A stretch of DNA of 64,000 nucleotides from Spirosoma sp. KCTC 42546 (GTDB lineage: Bacteria > Bacteroidota > Bacteroidia > Cytophagales > Spirosomataceae): contig NZ_CP041360.1 in the NCBI RefSeq assembly GCF_006965485.1, forward strand, positions 8,412,501 to 8,476,500, written 5' to 3'. The stretch's first letter is position 1. Each line of letters starts with the position of its first letter. Shown piece after piece: positions 25,585 to 34,955 of this stretch. The notes below the pieces were generated by a model that made no database searches, had not been told where the DNA came from, and worked only from the letters and a program-made list of their open reading frames with translations. Made by a program: the position numbers and the translations under genes.

Positions 25585-25637
25585 ATGGTCAGGAGTCGTC
25601 AGGCGTTGATAATCAATGCTTGACGGCTCCTGACCAT
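25585..25637. repeat. Near-perfect 53-bp palindrome between convergent genes
   Basis: The two 26-nt halves (25585-25610 and 25612-25637) are complementary with three mismatches, all compatible with G-U pairing in RNA, and only one base between them. It can serve as a terminator for both the S24 gene and the ABC exporter gene. Confidence 0.75.
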
Positions 25638-25649
25638 CGTGGACCAATC

Positions 25650-27428
25650 TTAAACTCCATCCTGCTCCATCACCTCTTTTTGGTGCGCCCACATTTCCTG
25701 GAAAATTGGGCTACGCTGACGGAGGTCGGTGAAACTTCCCTCATCGACGATTCTGCCATCCTGCATAATATAAATATAGTCGAATAGGGGTAGCAGGTGA
25801 AGCCTGTGGAGGGTGGACACAATGGCTTTATCAGCAAACTCACGTAGGAGGCCCCGGTAAATTGCCAGCTCAGTTTTTGGATCTACACTGCTAGTTGGCT
25901 CATCCAAGAGAACAATATCGCTTGACCGGGCCGCCAATACACCCCTTGCTAATGCCAATCGTTGCCGTTGTCCGCCGGACAAATTCACGCCTTTTTCCTG
26001 AATATTCGTATCCAGACCGTTCGGAAGTTGCTTTACAACGTCTGTAAAGTGAGCAACCCGGCACACATCATTGACTTCCTCCTCACCAAACGGTAGACCG
26101 AGGGTGATGTTATACGCAATTGTATTCTCAAAAATTTCCGGCTCCTGCGGAAACAGGGTTACCGTATTGGCAACCGCATTCAGATCGGGAATAGGTTGTC
26201 CATCTACGCACACCGATAACCCCGACTCGGGTAAATACAAACCACGTAACAATGTTAGTAACGTACTTTTACCGGAGCCGCTTTCACCAATAAAGGCCAC
26301 TCGCTTACCTCGGGCCAACTGAATCTGCAGATCAATCAAATTGGGTACTTTTTGTGTAGAGCTGCCCACACGTCCATGGGAAAAGTTGAGACCAGCAATA
26401 TCGATAATACGCCAGTTTACAGGCAAGGTTTCATGTTCTGGACGCTCATGACGGGCATAGGCTTCACCAATACCACGTGCGGTCTGAACGTCGGTGTTGA
26501 ACTGAACAATCTGCGTGTATTGCCAGGCAACATCATGAAACACACTCGTAAACTGATTGACATAACCCAATAAGGTTACCAGGCCGCCAATCAGAAATAC
26601 CTGCCCCGGAACATAATGCTGATAGATATAACCTGAAGCTAGCGTAATATAAATTAAGGCAACCAGCAGCGAAGCAACGAACCATTTCCATTCGTTAATC
26701 TTCACCTGCCGCATAAACGGTGGAAAAACAAGCGCAACTTTACTAGCCAATGCCTGTTGAATTCGCTCCTCCAACCGTAGCGTGATCACAGTACTAATAT
26801 TGGACAGGCTGTCGAACAGGGTTGACGAAACAATATGCTCCCGCTCGTTAGTTTCGTCCAGCGCTTTAATAAATGGCCTGTCGAAACGAAGAATTACCCA
26901 AATTGTTAGGGCGCCCAACGCCACCCCTACCAGCCCAAAAGCAGGGGAAAAATAGAGCATAGCACCGAACGAAAACACAAATTTTGATAGGGCCTGAAGG
27001 TAAATGAAGCCATCCTGAAAAAATGTTTTGAGTGCATCATACGCTTTTCGGATTCGATTGATGGTAGCCCCGCTATGGTGATCTTTATGCCAGCCAACCG
27101 GTAGATGCAAGGTCTGATGAAACAACTCATCCAGAAAATTACGGCTCAAATTAAACGCCAATCGCCGTTCCATAACCCGTGCTGGCCCATGAAACGCCCA
27201 CTCCAGCAACTCTAATCCCATATAACCCCCCGCATACAACCAGACCAGTTGTAGAATAGCCGTTTCCTGCTGCTGAAGTTTGCCTATGAACCAGCCAAAT
27301 AGCAAAGGACGCAAGGCCGCTACCACATTGGCCATGACAAACAGAAAATAGACTAGTATATATTGCCGTTTTTCCTGTCGGGCATACGTCCAGGCTGTTC
27401 GGAGTAAGGCTATGTATGGATTTTGCAT
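25650..27428 (-). CDS. ABC exporter, fused permease and ATPase
   Basis: The 592-residue half-transporter has an N-terminal six-helix ABC_membrane domain (about 20-320) and a C-terminal nucleotide-binding domain. The latter has Walker A GESGSGKST (381-389), the signature LSGGQRQRLALARG, Walker B DIVLLDEPTSSVD and the H-loop His in STLHRLHLLP. It resembles MsbA/multidrug-type exporters and should function as a homodimer. The substrate is unknown. It is divergent from fusA and is not in an operon with neighbours. Confidence 0.88.
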   Translation of the reverse strand: MQNPYIALLRTAWTYARQEKRQYILVYFLFVMANVVAALRPLLFGWFIGKLQQQETAILQLVWLYAGGYMGLELLEWAFHGPARVMERRLAFNLSRNFLDELFHQTLHLPVGWHKDHHSGATINRIRKAYDALKTFFQDGFIYLQALSKFVFSFGAMLYFSPAFGLVGVALGALTIWVILRFDRPFIKALDETNEREHIVSSTLFDSLSNISTVITLRLEERIQQALASKVALVFPPFMRQVKINEWKWFVASLLVALIYITLASGYIYQHYVPGQVFLIGGLVTLLGYVNQFTSVFHDVAWQYTQIVQFNTDVQTARGIGEAYARHERPEHETLPVNWRIIDIAGLNFSHGRVGSSTQKVPNLIDLQIQLARGKRVAFIGESGSGKSTLLTLLRGLYLPESGLSVCVDGQPIPDLNAVANTVTLFPQEPEIFENTIAYNITLGLPFGEEEVNDVCRVAHFTDVVKQLPNGLDTNIQEKGVNLSGGQRQRLALARGVLAARSSDIVLLDEPTSSVDPKTELAIYRGLLREFADKAIVSTLHRLHLLPLFDYIYIMQDGRIVDEGSFTDLRQRSPIFQEMWAHQKEVMEQDGV

Positions 27429-27545
27429 GATTCCAAGTTACAGTCTCATTTTCTGAAACCTAGTTAACTAGTAGAATGGACAAAAAAGGCGAATAGTTTC
27501 TACGATATTCTTAGCCTATCCATTGGTTTTGTGGTTGACTTTCAG

Positions 27546-27553
27546 TAATTTTG
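27546..27553 (+). promoter_or_regulatory. fusA promoter -7 element (TAATTTTG)
   Basis: An exact TAnnTTTG match lies 90 bp upstream of the fusA ATG. A TTG at 27523-27525 lies 20 nt upstream of it, a plausible -33 element. Transcription would begin near 27560, leaving a leader of about 80 nt. Confidence 0.55.
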
Positions 27554-27567
27554 CGTCCTGATTTACA

Positions 27568-27599
27568 AAAGGGTCATCTGCCTCTTGTAGTGACCCTTT
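27568..27599 (+). promoter_or_regulatory. Hairpin in the fusA leader
   Basis: AAAGGGTCA and TGACCCTTT form a 9-bp stem with a 14-nt loop, followed by a pyrimidine stretch. It lies between the promoter and the ATG, so it could be an attenuator or translation-control element of EF-G synthesis. The alternative is a terminator for upstream antisense or read-through transcription. Confidence 0.4.
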
Positions 27600-27642
27600 C
27601 CTTTCGAGTTCAGAAAAACATAACTTTCAGTATAACAAGCTA

Positions 27643-29754
27643 ATGGCTCGCGATTTAAATTTCACGAGAAACATCGGTATCGCTGCCCACATTGATGCGG
27701 GTAAGACGACCACAACCGAACGAATTCTCTATTACGCCGGGGTAAGCCACAAAATTGGTGAGGTACACGATGGTGCCGCAACGATGGACTGGATGGAACA
27801 GGAGCAAGAGCGGGGGATTACGATCACCTCGGCCGCTACGACTGTTGACTGGACCTACCGTGAACAAAAGTACCACATTAACATCATTGACACACCGGGG
27901 CACGTTGACTTCACCGTTGAAGTAAACCGTTCCTTACGTGTACTTGATGGGCTGGTGTTCCTGTTTAGTGCCGTTGACGGTGTTGAGCCTCAGTCGGAAA
28001 CCAACTGGCGCTTAGCTAACAACTACAACGTAGCTCGTTTGGGCTTCGTGAATAAAATGGACCGCTCTGGTGCCGATTTCCTGAACGTGTGCAAGCAGGT
28101 GAAGGAAATGCTGGGTAGCTATGCGGTTCCTCTTCAGTTACCAATTGGTGAAGAAGAAAACTTCAAAGGTGTTGTTGACCTCGTTAACTTCCGCGGAATT
28201 CAGTGGAACGAAGACGATAAAGGGATGACCTTCCGTGAAGTTCCTATTCCGGCTGATATGCTGGATGAAGCAACCGAATGGCGTGAGAAACTTCTTGAAG
28301 CAGTTGCTGAATTCGACGATTCGCTGATGGAGAAGTATTTTGAAGATCCGGAATCTATTTCGGAAGACGAAATTCTGGCGGCTCTGCGTAAAGCAACCAT
28401 CTCGATGAAAATCGTGCCGATGCTTTGCGGTTCGTCGTTCAAAAATAAGGGTGTGCAAACCATGCTCGACTATGTGATGGCGCTGTTGCCATCGCCAATG
28501 GACAAGGAAAGCATCAAAGGAACGAATCCAGAAACAGGTGAAGAGATTTCCCGGAAGCCTTCATCGACGGAACCATTTTCAGCACTTGCGTTCAAAATTG
28601 CTACTGATCCTTATGTAGGTCGTCTGTGCTTTGTTCGTTCGTATTCAGGTGTACTGGAGTCGGGTTCTTATATTCTGAACAACCGTTCGGGGAACAAAGA
28701 GCGTATTTCGCGGATTTTCCAAATGCACGCCAACAAGCAAAACCAGATTGAGCGTCTGGAAGCTGGTGACATCGGTGCCGTAGTTGGTTTTAAAGACATT
28801 AAAACCGGCGATACGCTGTCGGATGAGAAGCACCCAATCGTTCTGGAATCAATGGTATTCCCAGAGCCCGTTATTGGTTATGCAATCGAGCCTAAGAAAT
28901 CAGCGGATCAGGATAACTTCTCGAAAGCAATTGGTAAACTGATTGAAGAAGATCCAACTCTTAAAGTTGAGTCGAACGAAGAAACTGGCCAGACCATTAT
29001 CCGTGGTATGGGTGAGCTTCACCTCGAAATCATCATCGACCGGATGCGTCGTGAGTTCAAGGTAGAAGTAAACCAGGGTGCACCACAGGTAGCTTACAAA
29101 GAGAAGCTTACCAAAAATGTTGAACACCGCGAAGTTTATAAGAAACAAACGGGTGGTCGCGGTAAGTTTGCCGACATCGTATTTGAACTCGGACCTCGTT
29201 CCGAAGACGAAACTGGTGTTATCCAACCTGGTTTAGAGTTTGTTAATGGCATTGTTGGTGGTGTTATTCCTCGTGAATTTATTCCTGCCGTACAAAAAGG
29301 CTTTGACGAATCGCTGAAAAACGGTCCGTTGGCTGGCTTCCCACTCGAAAGCATGAAAGTCCGGTTGTTCCACGGTTCGTACCACGACGTTGACTCCGAT
29401 TCGCTTTCGTTTGAAATGGCAGCTCGTTTAGGCTTCCGCGAAGCGGCTCGTCAGGCTGGTCCGAAACTGCTCGAACCAATCATGGCCGTTGAAGTATTGA
29501 CTCCCGAAGAATACACAGGTCCAATCACAGGTGATTTGAACCGTCGTCGGGGTGTAATGAAAGGCATGGATACAAAAGCGGGATCACAAGTGATCAAGGC
29601 TGACGTTCCTCTTTCTGAACTGTTCGGTTACGTAACGGATCTGCGCACCATGTCGTCGGGTCGTGCTACGGCTAACCTGACGTTCGCACACTATGAGGTA
29701 GTACCCCAGAACATTTCAGATACGGTTGTAGCGAAAGAAAAAGGCGGAAAATAG
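27643..29754 (+). CDS. fusA: Elongation factor G
   Basis: The 703-residue GTPase drives ribosomal translocation and recycling. G1 is [12 protein letters not shown] (15-26), G2 [12 protein letters not shown]3 DTPGHVDF and G4 NKMDRSG. Domains II-V follow at full length, with [13 protein letters not shown] in domain III/IV and RGVMKGMD near the end. It has its own promoter and leader and its own terminator. rpsL and rpsG are not upstream, and rpsJ is separated from it by a toxin-antitoxin pair, so the usual str/S10 gene order is broken here. Confidence 0.97.
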   Translation: MARDLNFTRNIGIAAHIDAGKTTTTERILYYAGVSHKIGEVHDGAATMDWMEQEQERGITITSAATTVDWTYREQKYHINIIDTPGHVDFTVEVNRSLRVLDGLVFLFSAVDGVEPQSETNWRLANNYNVARLGFVNKMDRSGADFLNVCKQVKEMLGSYAVPLQLPIGEEENFKGVVDLVNFRGIQWNEDDKGMTFREVPIPADMLDEATEWREKLLEAVAEFDDSLMEKYFEDPESISEDEILAALRKATISMKIVPMLCGSSFKNKGVQTMLDYVMALLPSPMDKESIKGTNPETGEEISRKPSSTEPFSALAFKIATDPYVGRLCFVRSYSGVLESGSYILNNRSGNKERISRIFQMHANKQNQIERLEAGDIGAVVGFKDIKTGDTLSDEKHPIVLESMVFPEPVIGYAIEPKKSADQDNFSKAIGKLIEEDPTLKVESNEETGQTIIRGMGELHLEIIIDRMRREFKVEVNQGAPQVAYKEKLTKNVEHREVYKKQTGGRGKFADIVFELGPRSEDETGVIQPGLEFVNGIVGGVIPREFIPAVQKGFDESLKNGPLAGFPLESMKVRLFHGSYHDVDSDSLSFEMAARLGFREAARQAGPKLLEPIMAVEVLTPEEYTGPITGDLNRRRGVMKGMDTKAGSQVIKADVPLSELFGYVTDLRTMSSGRATANLTFAHYEVVPQNISDTVVAKEKGGK

Positions 29755-29783
29755 TAATCGCCTAACAGAAATAGAGATTATTT

Positions 29784-29820
29784 GCAATGGACGCCCAGTA
29801 TCTGGGCGTCCATTGCTTTT
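29784..29820 (+). terminator. Intrinsic terminator after fusA
   Basis: GCAATGGACGCCCAG pairs perfectly over 15 bp with CTGGGCGTCCATTGC around a three-base loop, followed by TTTT. It starts 30 bp after the fusA stop. Confidence 0.9.
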
Positions 29821-29884
29821 GTGTCCCTTGAACTTTAGAGATAGTTTCCCTAGTTTAGTAGCATATACATAAAATAAGATAGAC

Positions 29885-30139
29885 ATGAACGTGCAATATA
29901 TATCTAATCGTAAAGGCAAGCGCACTGCCGTTGTACTTCCTATCAAAGAGTGGAATAAAATTAAAGCACAACTTGCCCTACCCGATGAGGATCGAGACGA
30001 GGACGGTCTGCCGTTAACCAAAGCCGCTTTGCTGGCAGATGTAAAAGAAGCGTTGGAGGAAGTAAAATTATATAAACAAGGAAAGGTTCAATTGCAATCA
30101 GCTCGTGACTTTCTCAAAGAATTAGAAGCTGGAGAATGA
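29885..30139 (+). CDS. Probable antitoxin of a RelE-type TA pair
   Basis: This 84-residue protein begins with a short beta strand and a predicted DNA-binding region (MNVQYISNRKGKRTAVVLPI then KEWNKI), as in Phd/YefM-like antitoxins. An acidic helical tail probably wraps the toxin. Its last four bases overlap the start of the toxin gene (ATGA), the usual coupling in type II modules. It lies between fusA and rpsJ and is more A+T-rich than either. The family is not certain; position and partner make the antitoxin role likely. Confidence 0.7.
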   Translation: MNVQYISNRKGKRTAVVLPIKEWNKIKAQLALPDEDRDEDGLPLTKAALLADVKEALEEVKLYKQGKVQLQSARDFLKELEAGE

Positions 30140-30459
30140 ACTACGAAGTAATATTATCTGCACAGTTCAAACGAATCTTTAAGCGACTCTCTAAAAAATA
30201 CAAATCTCTAAATATTGAACTTGAAAAGCTGATCGATTCACTTGAGGTAAGCCCAACACAAGGCACCTCTCTCGGTCAGAACTGTTATAAAATCCGGCTT
30301 GCTGTTCGTAGCAAAAGTACAGGAAAAAGTGGTGGGGCAAGGGTCATTACATACGTTGTTACCGCAGATGAACAAGTCATTTTGCTGACTATCTACGACA
30401 AGAAAGTCAAGGCGAATCTGAAATCGGGCGAATTAGACCAGTTGCTCAACGATCTTTGA
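30136..30459 (+). CDS. RelE/ParE-family toxin
   Basis: The 107-residue protein has the RelE-fold pattern: an N-terminal strand (YEVILSAQFKRIFKRLSKKY), a helical hairpin, then NCYKIRLAVRSKSTGKSGGA and RVITYVVTADEQVILLTIYD with late basic residues. RelE toxins cleave mRNA at the ribosome, ParE toxins inhibit gyrase, and the sequence does not separate the two with certainty. The gene overlaps the antitoxin gene by 4 bp. Insertion beside translation genes may aid stable maintenance. Confidence 0.75.
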   Translation: MNYEVILSAQFKRIFKRLSKKYKSLNIELEKLIDSLEVSPTQGTSLGQNCYKIRLAVRSKSTGKSGGARVITYVVTADEQVILLTIYDKKVKANLKSGELDQLLNDL

Positions 30460-30511
30460 AGTAATCCCCACAAAATCACAGCAATATCTTTTTATTTTGC
30501 CTAATTTCCCC

Positions 30512-30519
30512 TACCTTTG
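30512..30519 (+). promoter_or_regulatory. rpsJ promoter -7 element (TACCTTTG)
   Basis: An exact TAnnTTTG match 75 bp upstream of the rpsJ ATG. The transcribed leader holds a potential stem between GCCCG and CGGGC at about 30535-30566, which might be a site of ribosomal-protein feedback. No clear -33 element was found. Confidence 0.5.
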
Positions 30520-30593
30520 CACCCGCATTTATTCGCCCGACTGGAGTAAATGGTTCTTTCGGCGGGCACTTTTACCTAACGAACCAAAACACA

Positions 30594-30899
30594 ATGAGCC
30601 AAAAAATTCGCATTAAGCTGAAATCGTTCGACCACATGCTGGTTGACAAGTCGGCAGAAAAAATCGTGAAAGCGGTTAAATCGACGGGTGCTATCGTAAG
30701 CGGTCCCATCCCCCTGCCAACCAACAAAGAAATCTACACGGTTCTTCGTTCGCCCCACGTGAACAAGAAAGCGCGGGAACAGTTCCAACTTTGCACCTAC
30801 AAGCGGCTTGTGGATATCTACAGCAGCAGTGCAAAAACGGTTGATGCCCTGATGAAACTCGAATTGCCGAGTGGTGTTGATGTAGAAATCAAAGTCTAA
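30594..30899 (+). CDS. rpsJ: 30S ribosomal protein S10
   Basis: The 101-residue protein is full-length S10, with [15 protein letters not shown] at the N-terminus, [20 protein letters not shown] and the C-terminal [11 protein letters not shown]. It is part of the 30S head and also the NusB partner in antitermination. It is transcribed alone: its own promoter and leader lie upstream, and a strong stem follows, with mutL next instead of rplC. That is unusual, because rpsJ normally opens the S10 operon. Confidence 0.97.
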   Translation: MSQKIRIKLKSFDHMLVDKSAEKIVKAVKSTGAIVSGPIPLPTNKEIYTVLRSPHVNKKAREQFQLCTYKRLVDIYSSSAKTVDALMKLELPSGVDVEIKV

Positions 30900-30921
30900 C
30901 GACTTCTTTCTTAAGGCTTGC

Positions 30922-30968
30922 AATGCCGCAAGTGCGAATCCTACAGGTTTCGGGCTTGCGGCATTTTC
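30922..30968 (+). terminator. Hairpin terminator after rpsJ
   Basis: AATGCCGCAAG (30922-30932) pairs with CTTGCGGCATT (30955-30965) over 11 bp, followed by TTTC. The loop can form an inner stem (AATCCT with AGGTTT). It separates rpsJ from mutL. Confidence 0.8.
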
Positions 30969-31077
30969 GTCTATAATCAATTCCCTTTCGTTTCGTTGAA
31001 TTATACGTACAATCTGCCTGTTATTTTTGTATATTGTATGACAGGGCGACACGCCGTTCTGGGAGATTTTATCCGTT

Positions 31078-33132
31078 ATGTTAAACGTCATTCAGCTACT
31101 GCCCGACTCAATAGCCAACCAGATTGCGGCTGGTGAGGTCGTGCAGCGGCCAGCCTCGGTGGTAAAAGAGTTGCTTGAAAACTCGGTCGATGCAAAAGCC
31201 AAATCGGTTCAGGTTATTATCCGTGAAGCGGGCCGCAACCTGATTCAGATTGTGGACGATGGCCTTGGTATGACTGAAACCGATGCCCGCATGAGCTTTG
31301 AGCGTCATGCCACGTCTAAAATTCGGTCGTCCGATGATTTATTCCGCATTCGTACAATGGGTTTCCGGGGTGAAGCACTGGCTTCTATTGCCGCCGTGGC
31401 CCAGGTTGAGATGCGTACACGCCGGGCCAGTGATGAGTTGGGGACATTGGTGCGGATAGAAGGCTCAGATATTAAGGCGCAGGAAGCCATTTCATGTTTG
31501 CCAGGGACAAACATTCTCATTAAAAATTTATTTTTCAACGTACCCGCCCGACGTAATTTCCTGAAATCGAACTCGGTGGAGATGCGTCATATTATCGACG
31601 AGTTTCAGCGCGTAGCGCTGGCTAACCCTGAGGTGGGTTTTTCGCTGTTCCATAACGATCAGGAAATTTATAACCTGCCAGCCGGAAAGCTTAGTCGACG
31701 AATTGTTGACATGTTTGGCAAAAGTTACCGGGAACAGTTGAACTTCTGCGAGGAGCAAACTCCCTACGTAACAGTACACGGCTACATAGGAAAGCCAGAA
31801 TCGGCGAAGAAAGCGCGGAATGAGCAATTCTTTTTTGTCAATAATCGCTTTATAAAGCATAACTATCTGCACCACGCCGTTGTGGGTGCTTATGAAGGCA
31901 CGCTCCCCGAAGGCAGTCACCCTTTTTATGTGCTGTTTATAGACATCGACCCATCGCACATCGACATTAACATACACCCCACTAAAACGGAGATAAAGTT
32001 CGATGACGAACGATCGGTTTACGCCATCATGATGGCTGCCGTCCGGAAAGCGGTCGGGGTATATAATTTATCACCTTCGCTTGATTTCGACTCTGATGTT
32101 AATTTCCTGGCAGGAGTGCGGCCTGATACGTCGAAATCGCAATCTGGGGGTACAGCTGTTCTTCAGCCAACCTCTAAAGTAAATGGCCCAGGTACGAGTT
32201 CAGCGCGCCCAATCACACCTTCGTGGGCGTCTGGAGCAGGCCAGCCCGCACTAGAACGCACTTCATTACGAACTGATGCCTTAGACAAAGCTGCTGGTAG
32301 CGGCTTCGATGTTCCTAAAAAACCGAACACAGACCGGCCATCGGTCAATAACTGGAAAACCTTGTATGAAGGTGTAGCTGGGACAGAAATTCCTGAGACT
32401 TCACTGGATCCTGGTGAAACAGGGGGCGACTGGTTGGGACCCTCTAAACAAACCACGGCATTACAGGACCAGCCTTCAGCTGAGAGCGAGCCCATTACAA
32501 TGGGTAGTCGGGCCAATCAGCTACCAGTTGGTTTAGAATCATCTGAACAGGGGGTTCCCATGCTGGTTGAAGATGAAAATATTGTACAGGTGCAAAATCG
32601 TTACCTTTTGGCACCTATCAAGTCTGGAATACTGCTGATTGATCAACGTCGAGCTTATGAACGAATTTTGTACGATCAGTTTCACACTGCCCTAACCAAG
32701 CAGAATGGCGTTTCGCAACAATTATTATTCCCTAAAACGATTACGCTGGCTCCGGTCGATTTTCAATTAGCGCTCGAACTTCGTGAGGATTTGACCCATC
32801 TCGGGTTTGAATTCGACGAACTGGGGGCGAACACATTTGTGATTCGGGGTGTTCCAACCTTGACAATGGGCGAAAATGAAGAAGAACTTTTCGCTAATTT
32901 GCTCGCTCAATTGCGGGCCGATACTGGCCGGTTGAAGCTTGACAAGATCGAGTCGATGGCACGTTCTATGGCACGCCGGTCATCTATGCATCATATAGCC
33001 CGCCTGAGTGCTACTGAGTGTCGAGCCTTAGTAAATCAATTGTTCGCATCAACGAACCCTAGCTACACGCCAACCGGCGAACCAGTGACAGTTGTGCTTA
33101 CGTTAGATAAAATTGCAGGACTTTTGCGCTGA
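31078..33132 (+). CDS. mutL: DNA mismatch repair protein MutL
   Basis: The 684-residue protein has a full GHKL ATPase N-terminus: QIAAGEVVQRPASVVKELLE, DDGLGMTE, TMGFRGEALASIAAVA and the transducer HIDINIHPTKTEI. A long proline/serine-rich linker (about 345-500) leads to the dimerisation domain. The site corresponding to the endonuclease motif DQHAxxExxxxE reads DQRRAYERILYD near residue 522, and the late Cys-Pro-His-Gly-Arg-Pro motif is replaced by NPSYTPTGEP. Nicking activity is therefore doubtful. It acts with MutS in the cytoplasm. Confidence 0.95.
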   Translation: MLNVIQLLPDSIANQIAAGEVVQRPASVVKELLENSVDAKAKSVQVIIREAGRNLIQIVDDGLGMTETDARMSFERHATSKIRSSDDLFRIRTMGFRGEALASIAAVAQVEMRTRRASDELGTLVRIEGSDIKAQEAISCLPGTNILIKNLFFNVPARRNFLKSNSVEMRHIIDEFQRVALANPEVGFSLFHNDQEIYNLPAGKLSRRIVDMFGKSYREQLNFCEEQTPYVTVHGYIGKPESAKKARNEQFFFVNNRFIKHNYLHHAVVGAYEGTLPEGSHPFYVLFIDIDPSHIDINIHPTKTEIKFDDERSVYAIMMAAVRKAVGVYNLSPSLDFDSDVNFLAGVRPDTSKSQSGGTAVLQPTSKVNGPGTSSARPITPSWASGAGQPALERTSLRTDALDKAAGSGFDVPKKPNTDRPSVNNWKTLYEGVAGTEIPETSLDPGETGGDWLGPSKQTTALQDQPSAESEPITMGSRANQLPVGLESSEQGVPMLVEDENIVQVQNRYLLAPIKSGILLIDQRRAYERILYDQFHTALTKQNGVSQQLLFPKTITLAPVDFQLALELREDLTHLGFEFDELGANTFVIRGVPTLTMGENEEELFANLLAQLRADTGRLKLDKIESMARSMARRSSMHHIARLSATECRALVNQLFASTNPSYTPTGEPVTVVLTLDKIAGLLR

Positions 33133-33169
33133 TTATTGCGTTAATCCGCCTAAATTAGTTGATATTAAG

Positions 33170-33949
33170 ATGTTTAACCTTACTCCAGTAGTTCGCGTAT
33201 TATTAATTATAAACGTAGTAGTCTTTCTGGTTACGAATGATGCGATTATTGACCAATTTGGCCTGCATTCGTTTCTGTCTGACAAATTCAATCCGATTCA
33301 GTTATTGACGCATATGTTCTTGCATGGTGGCTTTAACCACATTTTCAGTAACATGATTGGGTTAGTCGTTTTTGGACCATTGCTGGAGCAATTTTGGGGA
33401 CCACGTCGATTTACGTTTTTTTACTTTTTTTGCGGTTTAGGTTCTGCATTATTATTCTCGGGCGTAAACTATTTTGAGATGCACGACGTATATGAATCCA
33501 TTCAGACCTATCGTGCAAACCCTAGTTTTGAGAGCTTTTCGGCCTTCATTGACCAGCATGCTGGCTCCTATTATGACCGACTAGCCCCGTTTATGGAGCA
33601 GTTTAAACAGTTTCCAAAGGATAGTAAAACTATTGAGGCTAGTATAACCATTGCCAATCGAATTCTCACAAGTCAGGTCGATGAACCGATGGTAGGTGCT
33701 TCTGGTGCCGTTTTTGGCGTAATTATGGGTTTTGGCTTATTGTTTCCGAACACTGAGTTATTTTTATTGTTTCTACCTATACCGATTAAAGCAAAGTACC
33801 TCGTTATCTTTTACGGAGCCTTTGAACTTTACTCGGGAATTTATCGGGCACAAGCCGATAACGTTGCTCATTTCGCTCATATAGGCGGAATGTTATTTGC
33901 ATTTATTCTCGTGAAATACTGGGGTTCCCAACGAAAAACGTTTTACTAG
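33170..33949 (+). CDS. Rhomboid family intramembrane serine protease
   Basis: The 259-residue polytopic protein has the rhomboid motifs: LTHMFLHGGFNHIFSNM (loop 1/TM2), catalytic Ser in GASGAVFGVIMG (TM4) and catalytic His in HFAHIGGMLFAF (TM6). The internal ATG is used because the upstream frame overlaps mutL. A ~65-residue insertion with YESIQTYRANPSFESF lies between TM2 and TM3. It probably cleaves membrane-embedded substrates. It is followed directly by a second rhomboid gene. Confidence 0.9.
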   Translation: MFNLTPVVRVLLIINVVVFLVTNDAIIDQFGLHSFLSDKFNPIQLLTHMFLHGGFNHIFSNMIGLVVFGPLLEQFWGPRRFTFFYFFCGLGSALLFSGVNYFEMHDVYESIQTYRANPSFESFSAFIDQHAGSYYDRLAPFMEQFKQFPKDSKTIEASITIANRILTSQVDEPMVGASGAVFGVIMGFGLLFPNTELFLLFLPIPIKAKYLVIFYGAFELYSGIYRAQADNVAHFAHIGGMLFAFILVKYWGSQRKTFY

Positions 33950-33951
33950 TG

Positions 33952-34875
33952 ATGAGCGGCTTATTCGAGGATTTTCGGAGCGAATTCAATAAGCCCAACA
34001 ATACGTTGGTGCAATTGATCTTGATCAATACGGTTGTTTTTCTGGTCTTGTTGCTGACGAAAGTCAGCCTGACAATGGCCGAGAAATTATTCGTATATGA
34101 CTTTATACAGGAGCAGTTAATGCTCCCTGGTACATTGAGTGCATTTCTGCACAAACCCTGGACGCTGTTTACTTACTTTTTTACGCATGAAGAGATTTTT
34201 CATATTCTCTATAACATGCTGTTCTTGTACTGGTTCGGTCGGCTTATTGATGAATACTTGGGCAACCGAAGGCTCATTGGCCTATACATTATGGGAGGGA
34301 TTGCGGGTGGATTGCTCTTCCTGGCTATGTATAATTTGGTACCCTATTTCCGGAATCAGGAAATTACTCCCCCTATGCTGGGTGCATCCGCAGCGGCCTT
34401 TTCGGTAGCTGTAGGGGCAGCTACATTGCTACCTAATTATACCTTCCATTTGCTCTTCTTTGGCCCAGTTCGTATCAAATACATTGTCTTCTTCTTTATT
34501 GTCCTTTCGGTTGCGCAATCCGCAGGGACGAATGCAGGAGGGAATCTGGCACACTTAGGTGGCGCATTAATGGGATTTTTCTACGTTAAGTTGCTGCAAA
34601 ATGGTACAGACCTGGGTCGCCCGATTTACTGGATAGCCGATGGATGGAGTAATTTACTCAAACCAAAACCAGCCGTTAAGGTGTCCTATCGCCAACGAAG
34701 TAATGCCAGTACACAGGCAAGTTCGTATGTCTCATCAACAGGCACAGCGTCGTCCATATCAACACCCGACCAGGATGAAGTTGATACAATCCTGGATAAA
34801 ATTTCACGATCTGGTTACGAAAGCCTAACCCGCGAAGAGAAGCAAAAGCTTTTTCGGGCCAGTCAGCGAAATTAA
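33952..34875 (+). CDS. Second rhomboid family protein, tandem copy
   Basis: The 307-residue protein resembles the preceding gene in topology (TTHEE-type loop FFTHEEIFHILYNM; TM4 with Ser; TM6 with NLAHLGGALMGF). The catalytic-serine motif is Gly-Ala-Ser-Ala rather than Gly-x-Ser-Gly. Ser and His remain, so it may be active with altered substrate range, or reduced. A GTG one codon upstream overlaps the previous stop. The C-terminal ~80-residue soluble tail is Ser/Thr-rich and ends in a helix typical of Bacteroidota rhomboids. Confidence 0.88.
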   Translation: MSGLFEDFRSEFNKPNNTLVQLILINTVVFLVLLLTKVSLTMAEKLFVYDFIQEQLMLPGTLSAFLHKPWTLFTYFFTHEEIFHILYNMLFLYWFGRLIDEYLGNRRLIGLYIMGGIAGGLLFLAMYNLVPYFRNQEITPPMLGASAAAFSVAVGAATLLPNYTFHLLFFGPVRIKYIVFFFIVLSVAQSAGTNAGGNLAHLGGALMGFFYVKLLQNGTDLGRPIYWIADGWSNLLKPKPAVKVSYRQRSNASTQASSYVSSTGTASSISTPDQDEVDTILDKISRSGYESLTREEKQKLFRASQRN

Positions 34876-34955
34876 AAGAAGCAAAGAGGTACTGAGTTGT
34901 CCTCAAAAACGATGACTCGTTATGTAGTATAATTCAATTGAAACTATTTCTTTTT

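Noticed and set aside
25585..25637. 53-bp palindrome as terminal inverted repeats of an insertion sequence
   Set aside because: The halves abut each other with no gene between and no target-site duplication; a terminator-like stem explains it better.
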